Below, piece after piece: positions 7,311-16,204 of a DNA stretch of 34,934 nt. Under the pieces are notes generated by a model. That model had not been told where the DNA came from and searched no databases. It saw nothing but the letters and a program-made list of their open reading frames with translations. The DNA is from Helicobacteraceae bacterium (lineage in GTDB: Bacteria > Campylobacterota > Campylobacteria > Campylobacterales > Sulfurimonadaceae). The DNA lies in assembly GCA_027859195.1 (NCBI GenBank), contig JAQIBF010000114.1, positions 1-34,934 on the forward strand. The letters are read 5' to 3'. Each line of letters opens with the position of its first letter. Within the stretch, counting starts at the first letter, position 1. Made by a program: the position numbers and the translations under genes.

Positions 7311-10300
7311 AAACACTTTTACTTTTACTATCATTTACAATATCACTGTTTGCGATCGAGACAGGCGAACTGTCATTTTATTTGATCAAAGACGGCAAAC
7401 CGCTAAGCAATCAACAAGTGATCATCTTTGAAAAGGTAACACAGCAAACAGCTGACATTAAAGGATTTGCAACCCGACAGACTGCATTTACGACAGATAA
7501 CGACGGATATGTCTATACCGTTCTTCCAGTCGGTTCTTTTCAGCTGCAAGTGGTCGCAATAGAAGAGGGTACACCCAAAGCCTTTGTCAAGAAAAATTTT
7601 GTGATCAAAGAGGGAAAAGAGTCTCAGATCATCGTTGCCTTAAAAGAGGACAACACAATAGCGTTTGAAGATGATGAAGCGCCGAAAGTCGCAGCTGAAG
7701 ATCTGAATACGACAAAGTTAATAGCAAAAGAGCCAGGCTCAGTGATGCTCTCTTTAGTCTCATCGGAAGATCAAAAACCGGTTGCGAATGCTCGTATCTT
7801 TGTCAAAGGACAAAAGGTTGATGTGAAAACGGATGCAAAAGGATTTCTTGACCTTACGTTGCCAGAAGGTGAACAGACGATCTCTGTGATCCACAGCGAT
7901 TTCAGCTCACAGACCTTCAAAGTCATGGTGGTGGCCAAAGAGAGTGTCAGCAAGTCTGTGGAGTTGTCTCCCTCTTCAATGGAGCTTGAGGAGTTCGTGG
8001 TTCTGGCACCGCATGTCGAAGGTTCGGTCGCTTCTGTCATTGCCGAAGAACGTAACAGTGATGCGGTCGGAAATGTCCTTGGTTCAGAACAGTTCTCAAA
8101 AAGTGGTGACAGCAGTGTCGCCTCTGCCTTGAAACGTGTCAGCGGTATTACGATCGTTGGTGGAAAATATGTATATGTCAGGGGTCTGGGAGATAGATAT
8201 TCGACGGTGATGCTTAACAACTTGCATGTACCGTCACCTGAACCGACAAAGCGCGTTGTTCCGTTGGATATCTTTCCGACCTCTATCGTAGAAAGTATTA
8301 CGATTCAAAAGTCATATACCGGAGATCTGCCTGCTTCATTCGGAGGCGGTACGGTGTTGATAAAAAGTAAAGATATCCCTGAAAACGATGAGGGGTATGC
8401 AGCGTTGGGGCTTGAACTCCTTGTAAACAGTGCCACAGGAAAAGAGGGGACGACCAATAGCGATAATGCAGTTCCTCTGCCTGGCAGTGCATTAATCGGC
8501 GGCAACAATGTTGGTGGACGCAGCGTAACTAGCGATGTCCTCAACAGCAGAACGCTCAACTATGAAACCACGAACTTGAGTCCGGGCATGAAGGTAGAAG
8601 TCTCTGCCGGCAAGAGTTTCTCCATAACAGACGACGTGAGCATTGGGGCGTCTGGTACGGTCTATTATAAAAACAGTTCTGAAAATGATAAAACGCAGTA
8701 TGATAAGTATTTTTACGACATCAACAGTAACTCAGTCAACCATGAGAGTCAGACTGAGGCAGACATTACATCGTTTAACACAGAGTTGGCCGGAATGGTC
8801 AATGTCGGTATGAATTATTTTGAGCATAACAAGATCAAATATACATTTTTTACATCACAGCATACAAGCGATAAGACAACATTATCGTCGATCGATTATA
8901 CCGGTGCGACAGAAGATCGTGAAAAAACATATTATGAATATGTCGAAAAAAGTCTGATGTCAAATCAGCTCAGCGGTGAAAACGAACTACGATTCTCTAA
9001 CTCAACAGATGGGTATTTCGACAATTTGAAGATCGACTGGGCATTGGAAAACTCTGTGGCCAACAGAGACGAGCCTGGAACGGTCGAATATAACTATTTG
9101 CACCAAACATCAGGGCTGAACTGGGATAGAAAAAACTGGTACTATTACTTTATACTCGAAGATACAGTTAACAACTACCGAGCAGACCTTACGCTTCCGT
9201 TTGAGTTCAACGACAACGAGAACTATACGCAAGCGGGTGTGTTTATTTACAATAAAAGCAGAAATTTTGACAGTAGACGCTTTAAAATGTTAAGCAATAA
9301 CTTTGATCTTACGCAAGACGATATGGATACTATTTACGATACCTATGCCAACGATCTGGAATTTTCTGCCTCATATAGAGATACCGACTCCTATCAGGCG
9401 ACGCAGGATGTTACGGCGTTTTATCTGAAACAGCTGATCTCTGTCACACATGACCTTGATGTCGTTGCCTCGGTAAGACAGGAGAGCTCGACACAGCAAC
9501 TGACAGATGCGGCAGCAGTTTATGCCCCGTTGGAGACATCAGACCTCTTTCCGAGCTTGGGTCTGACATACAGATTTGACAATGATGACATGCAGATAAG
9601 AGCCTCTTACGCATCGACGATCAGTCGGCCCGACTTCCGTGAGTTCAGTAACAGTCGATATAAAGATCCTATTACCGAGAATATTGTTTTTGGTAACCCG
9701 GATCTAAAAGCGACCTATATCAACCATTACGATCTTAAGTATGAGTGGTATATGCAGGCTGATGAGCTTTTCTCTTTAGCGCTGTTTGCGAAAGAGTTTA
9801 CGAACCCGATCGAAAAAGTGATCAAGCTGGATGATTCTCAGGACAATATATTCCAAGAGACCTATCAGAATGCAGACTCAGCTACCAGTTACGGAATCGA
9901 GGTCGATTACAGAAAGCGTTTCGGTTTTATCAGCAGCAGTCTGGATAACCTGCTTTTTGCGACCAATGTTGCACTGATACAGTCAAATATTACACTTAAC
10001 AGCGACCCGGACAATGCGTTTACAAGTCGTTTAACATCAAAAAAGAGAGCAATGCAGGGTCAGTCACCCTATGTGGTGAACTTTACATTGGGCTATGATA
10101 ACGCAGACAGCGGTGACAGTGCACTCTTTTTGTTCAATCAGATCGGTCCGCGTATTGTCTCTTTGGGAACGGATAAGAATGAAGATATTTATGAACAGCC
10201 TTTTTCCAAGCTTGACTTTGTCACGCAGTGGAAGCTGAACAACTATTATTTGCAAGACAGTGATCTTACCTACTCCCTGAAGTTTAAAGCAGAAAACCTG

Positions 10301-10396
10301 CTGGACAGCAAAGTGGAGTTTACACAAGGCGACTTGACAACGGCAGTAACGAAACCGGGACGATATTTCAGTCTGGCGATTAAAATCGCATATTAA
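7307..10396 (+). CDS. TonB-dependent outer-membrane receptor (Oar/CarboxypepD-reg type)
   Basis: A 1029-residue receptor. It has a signal peptide (1-16), two Ig-like carboxypeptidase-regulatory repeats (~20-112 and ~143-220), a TonB-box-like segment MELEEFVVLAP (~225-235), a plug domain (~240-355) with VRGLGDRYSTVMLNN and a barrel ending in aromatic ...SLAIKIAY, as outer-membrane barrels do. The double N-terminal repeat and RGLGDRYS plug are typical of large receptors taking up bulky or organic substrates rather than small siderophore receptors. It is the last large gene of the operon, so its transducer is probably the TonB encoded just upstream. The substrate is unknown; phosphate-containing compounds are an inference from the upstream box and the phytase-like gene. 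Confidence 0.9.
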   Translation: MKTLLLLLSFTISLFAIETGELSFYLIKDGKPLSNQQVIIFEKVTQQTADIKGFATRQTAFTTDNDGYVYTVLPVGSFQLQVVAIEEGTPKAFVKKNFVIKEGKESQIIVALKEDNTIAFEDDEAPKVAAEDLNTTKLIAKEPGSVMLSLVSSEDQKPVANARIFVKGQKVDVKTDAKGFLDLTLPEGEQTISVIHSDFSSQTFKVMVVAKESVSKSVELSPSSMELEEFVVLAPHVEGSVASVIAEERNSDAVGNVLGSEQFSKSGDSSVASALKRVSGITIVGGKYVYVRGLGDRYSTVMLNNLHVPSPEPTKRVVPLDIFPTSIVESITIQKSYTGDLPASFGGGTVLIKSKDIPENDEGYAALGLELLVNSATGKEGTTNSDNAVPLPGSALIGGNNVGGRSVTSDVLNSRTLNYETTNLSPGMKVEVSAGKSFSITDDVSIGASGTVYYKNSSENDKTQYDKYFYDINSNSVNHESQTEADITSFNTELAGMVNVGMNYFEHNKIKYTFFTSQHTSDKTTLSSIDYTGATEDREKTYYEYVEKSLMSNQLSGENELRFSNSTDGYFDNLKIDWALENSVANRDEPGTVEYNYLHQTSGLNWDRKNWYYYFILEDTVNNYRADLTLPFEFNDNENYTQAGVFIYNKSRNFDSRRFKMLSNNFDLTQDDMDTIYDTYANDLEFSASYRDTDSYQATQDVTAFYLKQLISVTHDLDVVASVRQESSTQQLTDAAAVYAPLETSDLFPSLGLTYRFDNDDMQIRASYASTISRPDFREFSNSRYKDPITENIVFGNPDLKATYINHYDLKYEWYMQADELFSLALFAKEFTNPIEKVIKLDDSQDNIFQETYQNADSATSYGIEVDYRKRFGFISSSLDNLLFATNVALIQSNITLNSDPDNAFTSRLTSKKRAMQGQSPYVVNFTLGYDNADSGDSALFLFNQIGPRIVSLGTDKNEDIYEQPFSKLDFVTQWKLNNYYLQDSDLTYSLKFKAENLLDSKVEFTQGDLTTAVTKPGRYFSLAIKIAY

Positions 10397-10836
10397 TGAA
10401 GTCGTTCTTCATACTTTTACTTTTTGTCCTGATTGCGAATGCAAATATCCTGATCGATCCTAAAACTGCCTTTATGTGGCAGGATGTTGCTGAGAACAGA
10501 GGGGTGATATTGACATGGAATGAGGCAAAAGAGAACTGTGCAGAACTTGACCTTGAAGGCTTTTCTGATTGGTGGTTACCCAGTGAAAGCGAGATGGCGA
10601 CGATTGTCGACACTTCCCGTCCTACAGGCCGAAAGATCAAAAAAGGCTTTGTCTACTACAAGAAAAATGCCACCTATTGGACTGCCAGTACCTATGCCTG
10701 GAATGCTCCGCATGCCTGGGTCATCGACTTTGGAAACGGTACCAGCTACACCTTGCCAAAAGAGGAACGCCGCTTTGTCCGCTGTGTGCGATGCAGTGAT
10801 TTCAAAAAGTGTATCGAACTGTTTTATGAGAAGTAA
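10396..10836 (+). CDS. Small secreted DUF1566 (Lcl C-terminal type) protein
   Basis: A 146-residue protein with a signal peptide (1-16, ends IANA) and the DUF1566 signature: DPKTAFMWQD, TWNEAKENCAELDLEGFSDW, WWLPSESEM, YWTASTYAWN and a final RRFVRCVR. The fold is C-type lectin/sulfatase-modifying-like and usually lies at the cell surface or in the periplasm. The start overlaps the receptor stop by 1 nt, so it is the last gene of the TonB operon. A role as a surface accessory of the receptor is possible but not shown. A conserved pair of cysteines follows the domain (CVRCSDFKKC). Confidence 0.8.
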   Translation: MKSFFILLLFVLIANANILIDPKTAFMWQDVAENRGVILTWNEAKENCAELDLEGFSDWWLPSESEMATIVDTSRPTGRKIKKGFVYYKKNATYWTASTYAWNAPHAWVIDFGNGTSYTLPKEERRFVRCVRCSDFKKCIELFYEK

Positions 10837-10919
10837 TATTGCTATTTAACCCCCTTTTTAACACTTCAAAGGCATAATCGCGTATCAATATTAGGGACTT
10901 TCCCAAAGGTAGGACGCAT

Positions 10920-12287
10920 ATGCTAGATTTTGCAAAATTTATCAAATATTCAAAACCGGGGCCTCGTTACACCTCTTATCCGACAGCCTTAGAGTTTAAG
11001 GCTGCTTTCACGTATGATGCTTATATTAATAAGCTGGATGCACAAGACAGCACGCGTCCGCTTTCACTCTATTTTCATCTGCCGTTTTGTCGTAATGCCT
11101 GTTACTTCTGCGGCTGTAATGTTGTCTTTACTTCTAAAGAGGACAAAATGCTGCGTTACATTGAGTATCTCAAGCGTGAACTTGAGATCTTGACGAAGCA
11201 TATCGATACATCACGCGAAGTGATCCAAATGCACTTTGGCGGCGGAACACCGACTTTTTTCAGTGCAGAGCAGCTTGAAGAGATCATCGTAACGATCAAA
11301 AGCCATTTCAAGAACTTCAGAGCTGACGCTGAGGTCTCTTGTGAGATCGACCCGCGTCACATCGATGAAGCACAGATGAAGATGATGAGTGAACAGGGCT
11401 TTAACCGTGTGAGCTTCGGTATACAGGACTTTAATGAAAAAGTGCAGGTAGCAATTCACCGTGTTCAGCCTTATGCCGTAACCAAATATTCGATGGACCT
11501 TGCACGCAAATACAACATGGTCTCGGTAAATGTCGACCTTATTTACGGTCTTCCTTACCAGAGCCTGGAGACATTTAAAGAGACCCTGAAACTCTCATTG
11601 ACACTCAACCCTGACCGTTTTGCCGTCTTTAACTATGCGCATGTTCCTTGGCTTAAAAAGACGATGCGCAAGATCGATGAGACAACACTGCCGCTGCCGG
11701 ATGAAAAACTCCAGATCATGCAGTACACTATCGACTTCTTAACCGAAAATGGCTACAGGATGATCGGTATGGATCACTTCGCGAAGCCGGAAGATGATCT
11801 TTTTAAAGCAATTGAGAAGGGTGAGCTTCACCGTAATTTCCAGGGATATACGACTAAAGGCGGCGCAGATCTTGTCGGTGTAGGTCTGACCTCGATCGGA
11901 GAAGGCTTAGACTATTATGCACAGAACTTCAAAGATATGAATGCGTATGAAGCAGCGATCGATGCTGGCAAGCTGCCGTTCGAGCGTGGTGTGATGCTGA
12001 ATGAAGACGATATGATCCGCCAGCATGTCATCATGGAGCTGATGAGTAACTTTAAAATGGACATCCAACGTTTCAATGCGGATTTCGATGTTGACTTTAA
12101 CACCTACTTTGCCGACGATCTTCCTGCGCTGCAGCCGTTTATTGATGAAGAGCTGGTAACCGTTGATTCTCAGCATATTGCCTGTTCGGAAACAGGAACC
12201 CTATTGATCAGAAACATCGCTATGGTTTTTGATGCCTACATGAACAAACATACCGGTTCAAAAAAGACCTTTTCAAAGACAGTATGA
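10920..12287 (+). CDS. hemN: Oxygen-independent coproporphyrinogen III oxidase HemN
   Basis: A 455-residue radical SAM enzyme that decarboxylates coproporphyrinogen III to protoporphyrinogen IX for anaerobic haem synthesis. It carries the N-terminal PGPRYTSYPTA motif of true HemN (absent in HemW-like homologues) and the cluster motif CRNACYFCGC (C57, C61, C64 and C66), followed by HFGGGTPTF and the C-terminal HemN domain. The length matches the family. GGTAGGA precedes the ATG. The gene overlaps the next one by 4 nt. A CATAAT hexamer near 10872 may be the -10 of its promoter. Confidence 0.95.
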   Translation: MLDFAKFIKYSKPGPRYTSYPTALEFKAAFTYDAYINKLDAQDSTRPLSLYFHLPFCRNACYFCGCNVVFTSKEDKMLRYIEYLKRELEILTKHIDTSREVIQMHFGGGTPTFFSAEQLEEIIVTIKSHFKNFRADAEVSCEIDPRHIDEAQMKMMSEQGFNRVSFGIQDFNEKVQVAIHRVQPYAVTKYSMDLARKYNMVSVNVDLIYGLPYQSLETFKETLKLSLTLNPDRFAVFNYAHVPWLKKTMRKIDETTLPLPDEKLQIMQYTIDFLTENGYRMIGMDHFAKPEDDLFKAIEKGELHRNFQGYTTKGGADLVGVGLTSIGEGLDYYAQNFKDMNAYEAAIDAGKLPFERGVMLNEDDMIRQHVIMELMSNFKMDIQRFNADFDVDFNTYFADDLPALQPFIDEELVTVDSQHIACSETGTLLIRNIAMVFDAYMNKHTGSKKTFSKTV

Positions 12288-13582
12288 TGAGTACTCTTCA
12301 AAAACGGCCGGACGATATTTTTAACTATGCGGAGACCAGTGACGAGTGTATAAAGTGCGGGATGTGTATCCCTGTCTGTACCATACACAATGTCAATGCC
12401 GATGAGGTGACATCACCGCGTGGCTTTATAGATCTTTTGGGCGCGTATCAACAAGGCAACCTGGAGCTCGACAAAAATGCTAAAGATATCTTTGAGAGCT
12501 GTTTTCTATGCACCAACTGTGTCGACATCTGTCCAAAGTCACTGCCGGTAGACATGATCATCGAGCAGGTCCGTGCTGACATCGCCGACAAGTTCGGTAT
12601 TGCCTGGTTTAAAAAAGGGTTTTTCTATCTGCTTCGTCATCGTTTTATGATGGACGTCCTTTTTAAACTCGGCTATGTATTCCAGACGTGCGGGTTTAAG
12701 ATAAAAGCGGAACAGAACTCTATGGAACCGCGTTTCAAAATGCCTATTATCAAAAAAGACCGTATGCTGCCAAGTATGGGGAAGACCTCTTTTTTAAATG
12801 CCAATCCTGAAAATATTGATAATGGCGGTAAACGCAAAGTCGCAATCTTTATCGGTTGTCTGGCCAACTACAACTATACAGAGATCGGGACAGGACTTTT
12901 AAGTATCTTGGAAGCGCTGGGGATCGATGCGTTCATTCCTAAGAAACAGCTCTGCTGCGGGGCTCCGGCTTACTTTACGGGTGACTTCAGTACCGTAGAC
13001 TATACGGCTAAAAAGAACATTGCGTACTTCGAGACCTTTATTGATGACGTTGAAGCGATCATTATTCCGGAAGCGACCTGTTCGGCAATGATCAAGATCG
13101 ATTATGAACACTTCTTCCATGATCAGCCAGAGTGGTTGGAACGTGCTAAAAAGCTTAAAGGCAAGATCTTTATGGCAACAGAGTGGTTGGAAAAACAGAC
13201 GCATTTAGAGCACCTCTTAGCCTCTAAAGGACGCAGTGATCTGACGGTGACCTATCATGACCCTTGCCATGCCAGAAAGATGCAGGGTATCCATAATGAA
13301 CCGCGTACCCTTATCAAGCAGAATTATGTTCTGACAGAGATGAGTGATCCTAATGCCTGTTGTGGTTTCGGCGGGGTGACGATGCAGACTGAGAAGTATC
13401 ACTTTGCAAAAGCAGCAGGCGTACCAAAAGCGGCAATGATCAAAGCGACCGGGGCTAAAGTGGTCTCGGCAGAGTGTTCAGCATGCCGCATGCAGATCAA
13501 TGACTCTCTCTACCAAGCCGAGAATGAAGAGACAATCTTCAAAAACCCTATTGAGCTCATTGCTGAAGCGCTCAAAAGATAA
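12284..13582 (+). CDS. Fe-S binding CCG-domain oxidoreductase (GlcF/LutA-like)
   Basis: A 432-residue protein with two N-terminal 4Fe-4S motifs (CIKCGMCIPVC at 22-32 and CFLCTNCVDIC at 73-83) and two CCG domains (IFIGCLANYNY, LCCGAPAYF; CHARKM, NACCGFGG). This is the layout of the iron-sulfur subunit of glycolate oxidase and related two-electron transfer proteins. No flavin subunit gene is nearby, so a GlcDEF complex is not supported. I recall that C. jejuni also places a ferredoxin-type oxidoreductase directly after hemN, which would suggest a conserved link with anaerobic haem synthesis. It overlaps hemN by 4 nt and the next gene by 1 nt. Confidence 0.85.
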   Translation: MMSTLQKRPDDIFNYAETSDECIKCGMCIPVCTIHNVNADEVTSPRGFIDLLGAYQQGNLELDKNAKDIFESCFLCTNCVDICPKSLPVDMIIEQVRADIADKFGIAWFKKGFFYLLRHRFMMDVLFKLGYVFQTCGFKIKAEQNSMEPRFKMPIIKKDRMLPSMGKTSFLNANPENIDNGGKRKVAIFIGCLANYNYTEIGTGLLSILEALGIDAFIPKKQLCCGAPAYFTGDFSTVDYTAKKNIAYFETFIDDVEAIIIPEATCSAMIKIDYEHFFHDQPEWLERAKKLKGKIFMATEWLEKQTHLEHLLASKGRSDLTVTYHDPCHARKMQGIHNEPRTLIKQNYVLTEMSDPNACCGFGGVTMQTEKYHFAKAAGVPKAAMIKATGAKVVSAECSACRMQINDSLYQAENEETIFKNPIELIAEALKR

Positions 13583-13917
13583 TGAATAAACTGCTTATAG
13601 TCTGGTCGACCGAAGAGGTTGAGGTGGCTAAAAAGATGGTACTGCTTTACGGCAGCGTCATCTTGCCCCGCGGTTATTGGGATGAAGCGCACCTGATGAT
13701 CTGGGGCCCTTCTGCGAGAGCGTTAGCCCAGAACAGCGAGCTTCAGGATATGCTAAAAACAGTGCAGGAGAGCGGGGTAGAGACCTCGGCTTGTGTTGTC
13801 TGCAGTGATGACTATGGCGTAAGTGAGAAGTTGGGAGCACTGGGCGTCAAGAGTATCCATACCGGTGAGTTTTTGACTGAAGCTCTTCAAAACGACTGGA
13901 AAGTGGTTACCTTTTAA
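13582..13917 (+). CDS. DsrE-family-like small protein
   Basis: A 111-residue protein resembling the DsrE/DsrF-like fold: N-terminal beta strand (KLLIVWST), a helix with EVAKKMVLLYG, a second strand (AHLMIWGPSARAL), a cysteine-containing segment CVVCSDDYGVSEKLGALGV and the WKVVTF ending. Family members take part in sulfur transfer or act as small oligomeric proteins of unknown role. It overlaps the Fe-S protein by 1 nt and so is the third gene of the hemN operon. Whether the two cysteines of CVVC are functional is not known. Confidence 0.7.
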   Translation: MNKLLIVWSTEEVEVAKKMVLLYGSVILPRGYWDEAHLMIWGPSARALAQNSELQDMLKTVQESGVETSACVVCSDDYGVSEKLGALGVKSIHTGEFLTEALQNDWKVVTF

Positions 13918-13996
13918 CCCGGAGTATAGGGTAAAGATTATCACCATAGTATCTAGGGTTTATAGTTATGCCCTTGTGCAAATGATGAATTTATAT

Positions 13997-14008
13997 CCCG
14001 TTAACGGG
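13997..14008. repeat. 12-bp palindrome CCCGTTAACGGG upstream of lgt
   Basis: A perfect palindrome in the 101-bp gap between the DsrE-like gene and lgt, ending 13 nt before the lgt ATG and just upstream of its AAGGA. It could be an operator or a hairpin in the leader that affects lgt translation. No further copy was noticed in the window. Confidence 0.35.
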
Positions 14009-14021
14009 TTTAAGGATAGTG

Positions 14022-14846
14022 ATGGAATTTTGGAATCATATTTACGAACATTTTAACCCCATAGCGTTTACCGTGTTTTCGTTTCCTGTGCATTGGTATG
14101 GGATGATGTACGTTTTAGCGCTAGTCAGTGCTTTATACGTTGCAAAACGGATCGTCACTAAAGACAATCTACCTATTGAACAGAAGCAGCTGGATGACTA
14201 CTTTATCTATATTGAAGTGGGCATTATTTTAGGGGCACGTTTAGGATATATACTCTTTTACGATCCCAATACCGGCTACTATCTTTCTCATCCCTGGCAG
14301 ATATTCAACCCTTTTGATGCCAATGGAGACTTTGTCGGTATTCGTGGCATGAGTTACCACGGGGCGGTCATAGGATGGTTTTTAGGCTCACTTTACTATC
14401 ACAAACGACATCCGGAGGTCTCTTTCGGCGTTATTATGGATGTCGTGGCACTTGCTGTTCCGATCGGTTATACGTTTGGGCGTATAGGGAACTTCTTAAA
14501 CCAAGAGCTTGTCGGGCGTGCAACCGATATGCCTTGGGGAATCTACATCGATGGGGTACTGCGTCATCCGTCACAGCTTTATGAAGCACTCCTTGAAGGT
14601 CTGGTTGTCTTCTTAGTTATCTATCTCTACCGAAGCCATAAACGTTTTAACGGTGAGCTTATTTTGCTTTACGGGTTGCTGTATAGTTTGATGCGTTTTG
14701 CGGCCGAGTTCTGGCGACAGCCGGATGTGCAGCTTGGTTTTCTCTTTGGCGGATGGTTGACGATGGGACAAACACTCAGTGCGATGATGATGTTGACAGC
14801 GGTCGTGCTCTGGTTCTATTTTAATAAGAAGCTGCGCAAACAGTAA
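14022..14846 (+). CDS. lgt: Prolipoprotein diacylglyceryl transferase Lgt
   Basis: An integral membrane enzyme that moves diacylglycerol from phosphatidylglycerol to the lipobox cysteine of prolipoproteins. About seven hydrophobic segments are visible. Signature motifs are SYHGAVIGW (H113), GRIGNFLNQELVGR (R154, N157, E162) and RHPSQLYEA. The ATG at 14022 is chosen over the GTG at 14019, because AAGGA at 14012-14016 is 5 nt from the ATG and only 2 nt from the GTG. The resulting 274 residues are normal for the family. It stands alone and is followed by a ~300-bp gap. Confidence 0.95.
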   Translation: MEFWNHIYEHFNPIAFTVFSFPVHWYGMMYVLALVSALYVAKRIVTKDNLPIEQKQLDDYFIYIEVGIILGARLGYILFYDPNTGYYLSHPWQIFNPFDANGDFVGIRGMSYHGAVIGWFLGSLYYHKRHPEVSFGVIMDVVALAVPIGYTFGRIGNFLNQELVGRATDMPWGIYIDGVLRHPSQLYEALLEGLVVFLVIYLYRSHKRFNGELILLYGLLYSLMRFAAEFWRQPDVQLGFLFGGWLTMGQTLSAMMMLTAVVLWFYFNKKLRKQ

Positions 14847-15151
14847 TCATCAACTATCCCTGCGCGAAGGATGATGTAAACGCATTTTCCTAAAAAGAAG
14901 TCACCCGAAATATAACATAGACATTTTGTTGAGAACCCTTTAGCCGTCAATTATACAAGTCGGCATTTTTTGAGACAATCTAGAGGTCAGAACGCAACTC
15001 TTCTTATTGAAGTGTGTTCAAATTTCCACAGTATCAGAAAATCGATAGTGGTGTGTCAAGATACTTGAGCTGAAGCTCAAGTAGTCTATGTAACAGATGA
15101 TGGCTAATGCTATGTGAGTGCTCTTGAGGCAGTGATGCCAGTAACTATAAA
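14847..15151. other. 305-bp gap between convergent genes, with a strong inverted repeat
   Basis: No convincing gene. The clearest structure is a perfect inverted repeat with 10-bp arms, TACTTGAGCT (15062-15071) and AGCTCAAGTA (15074-15083), separated by GA. It has no T run on either side. It lies between the 3' ends of lgt and the minus-strand permease gene, so it may act as a shared 3' end or mRNA-stabilising hairpin. A weaker hairpin, ATCATC/GATGAT, follows the lgt stop near 14848-14874. The rest looks like AT-rich noncoding sequence. Confidence 0.4.
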
Positions 15152-16192
15152 CTACGTTGTCTCGACTATTTTCTGACGCTGTTCGATCAGTTTTAAGAGT
15201 GATAAAAAGAAGGCGGTAATAGCCGGCCCCAAGATCATTCCCCAAAAACCAAAGGCACCAAGCCCGGCAATAATAGCAAAGAATATCAATAGTTCATTCA
15301 TCTGTGCATTTGTCTTGACAATACGGAAATTGATCTCCTTGATGATAATCGGCTTGATAATAGTATCAGCGATAATGGAGATAACAATAATCGAATAAAG
15401 GGTAATAAAGATTGCACTGCCGGTATGGCCATAGCTGAGTTCATAGATCATAAAAGGTATCCACAATAACGCGCCGCCGACAACAGGGATGAGAGAAGTG
15501 AATCCGTACATTATTCCAAAGAGCAGACCGTTGTACCCCATAAAGGCAACCGCAATGCCAAAGAGCGCGCCCTCAAAAACAGCGGTTGTCAAGATAGAGT
15601 AAAAGACAACACTCATAACAGAAGAGAGTTCAAAACTAAGAAGTGTGGCATCTTGCTGTGGGAGTTGAATGACCCGTCTAAAATAGGCGAAAACAGTCTT
15701 ACCGTAAAAATGGGAGAAGAAATAAAAGATGATGATCAACATCGCATTTTTAAGAAAGCCTGCACTGTAACTGCCGATAGTCCCGGCCATAGTTAAGGTG
15801 TGTGTCGCCAATTTATTGATCTCTATTTCATCTAGGGCATCATCAATAAAGGGTTGTGCAAACGCCAAATAGGAGGGCAGGTGTGTTGCCCACCCGCTAA
15901 ATTGTCTATAGACTTTTTCAATGATCGTAATGTCTATATTGGTCAGATAAAGGGTAAATGTTGTTAAAAAGTAGCCTAATGGGGCAAAAAACAAGATTGC
16001 AAGTATAACTGTTGAAAGTATTGATGCCACTAAAATTGAGTTTGTCTGCTGCTCTAACCGGCGTTGCAGAGAAGCTGTTGAGACTGCTAACAGTGAACCG
16101 ATCATAATAGTGAGTAAAAACGGTTCGTAAAGAAGGTACATCCAATAGAGAGCAAATGCTAAGAGGGTAAGTATGATGTGTTGTGGCTTCAT
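15152..16192 (-). CDS. AI-2E family transporter / YdiK-like permease
   Basis: A 346-residue membrane protein with paired N-terminal helices, a periplasmic amphipathic region (~90-150) and a C-terminal bundle containing LFGIMYGFTSLIPVVGGALLW and GLGAFGFWGMILGPAI, the signature of the AI-2E transporter family. Members export small solutes or exchange Na+/H+; a link to autoinducer-2 is known only for a few. It is the third gene of a minus-strand operon, 12 bp after ruvB. The ribosome site is weak, so coupling to ruvB is likely. Confidence 0.85.
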   Translation of the reverse strand: MKPQHIILTLLAFALYWMYLLYEPFLLTIMIGSLLAVSTASLQRRLEQQTNSILVASILSTVILAILFFAPLGYFLTTFTLYLTNIDITIIEKVYRQFSGWATHLPSYLAFAQPFIDDALDEIEINKLATHTLTMAGTIGSYSAGFLKNAMLIIIFYFFSHFYGKTVFAYFRRVIQLPQQDATLLSFELSSVMSVVFYSILTTAVFEGALFGIAVAFMGYNGLLFGIMYGFTSLIPVVGGALLWIPFMIYELSYGHTGSAIFITLYSIIVISIIADTIIKPIIIKEINFRIVKTNAQMNELLIFFAIIAGLGAFGFWGMILGPAITAFFLSLLKLIEQRQKIVETT

Positions 16193-16204
16193 AGAATTAT
16201 GCTT

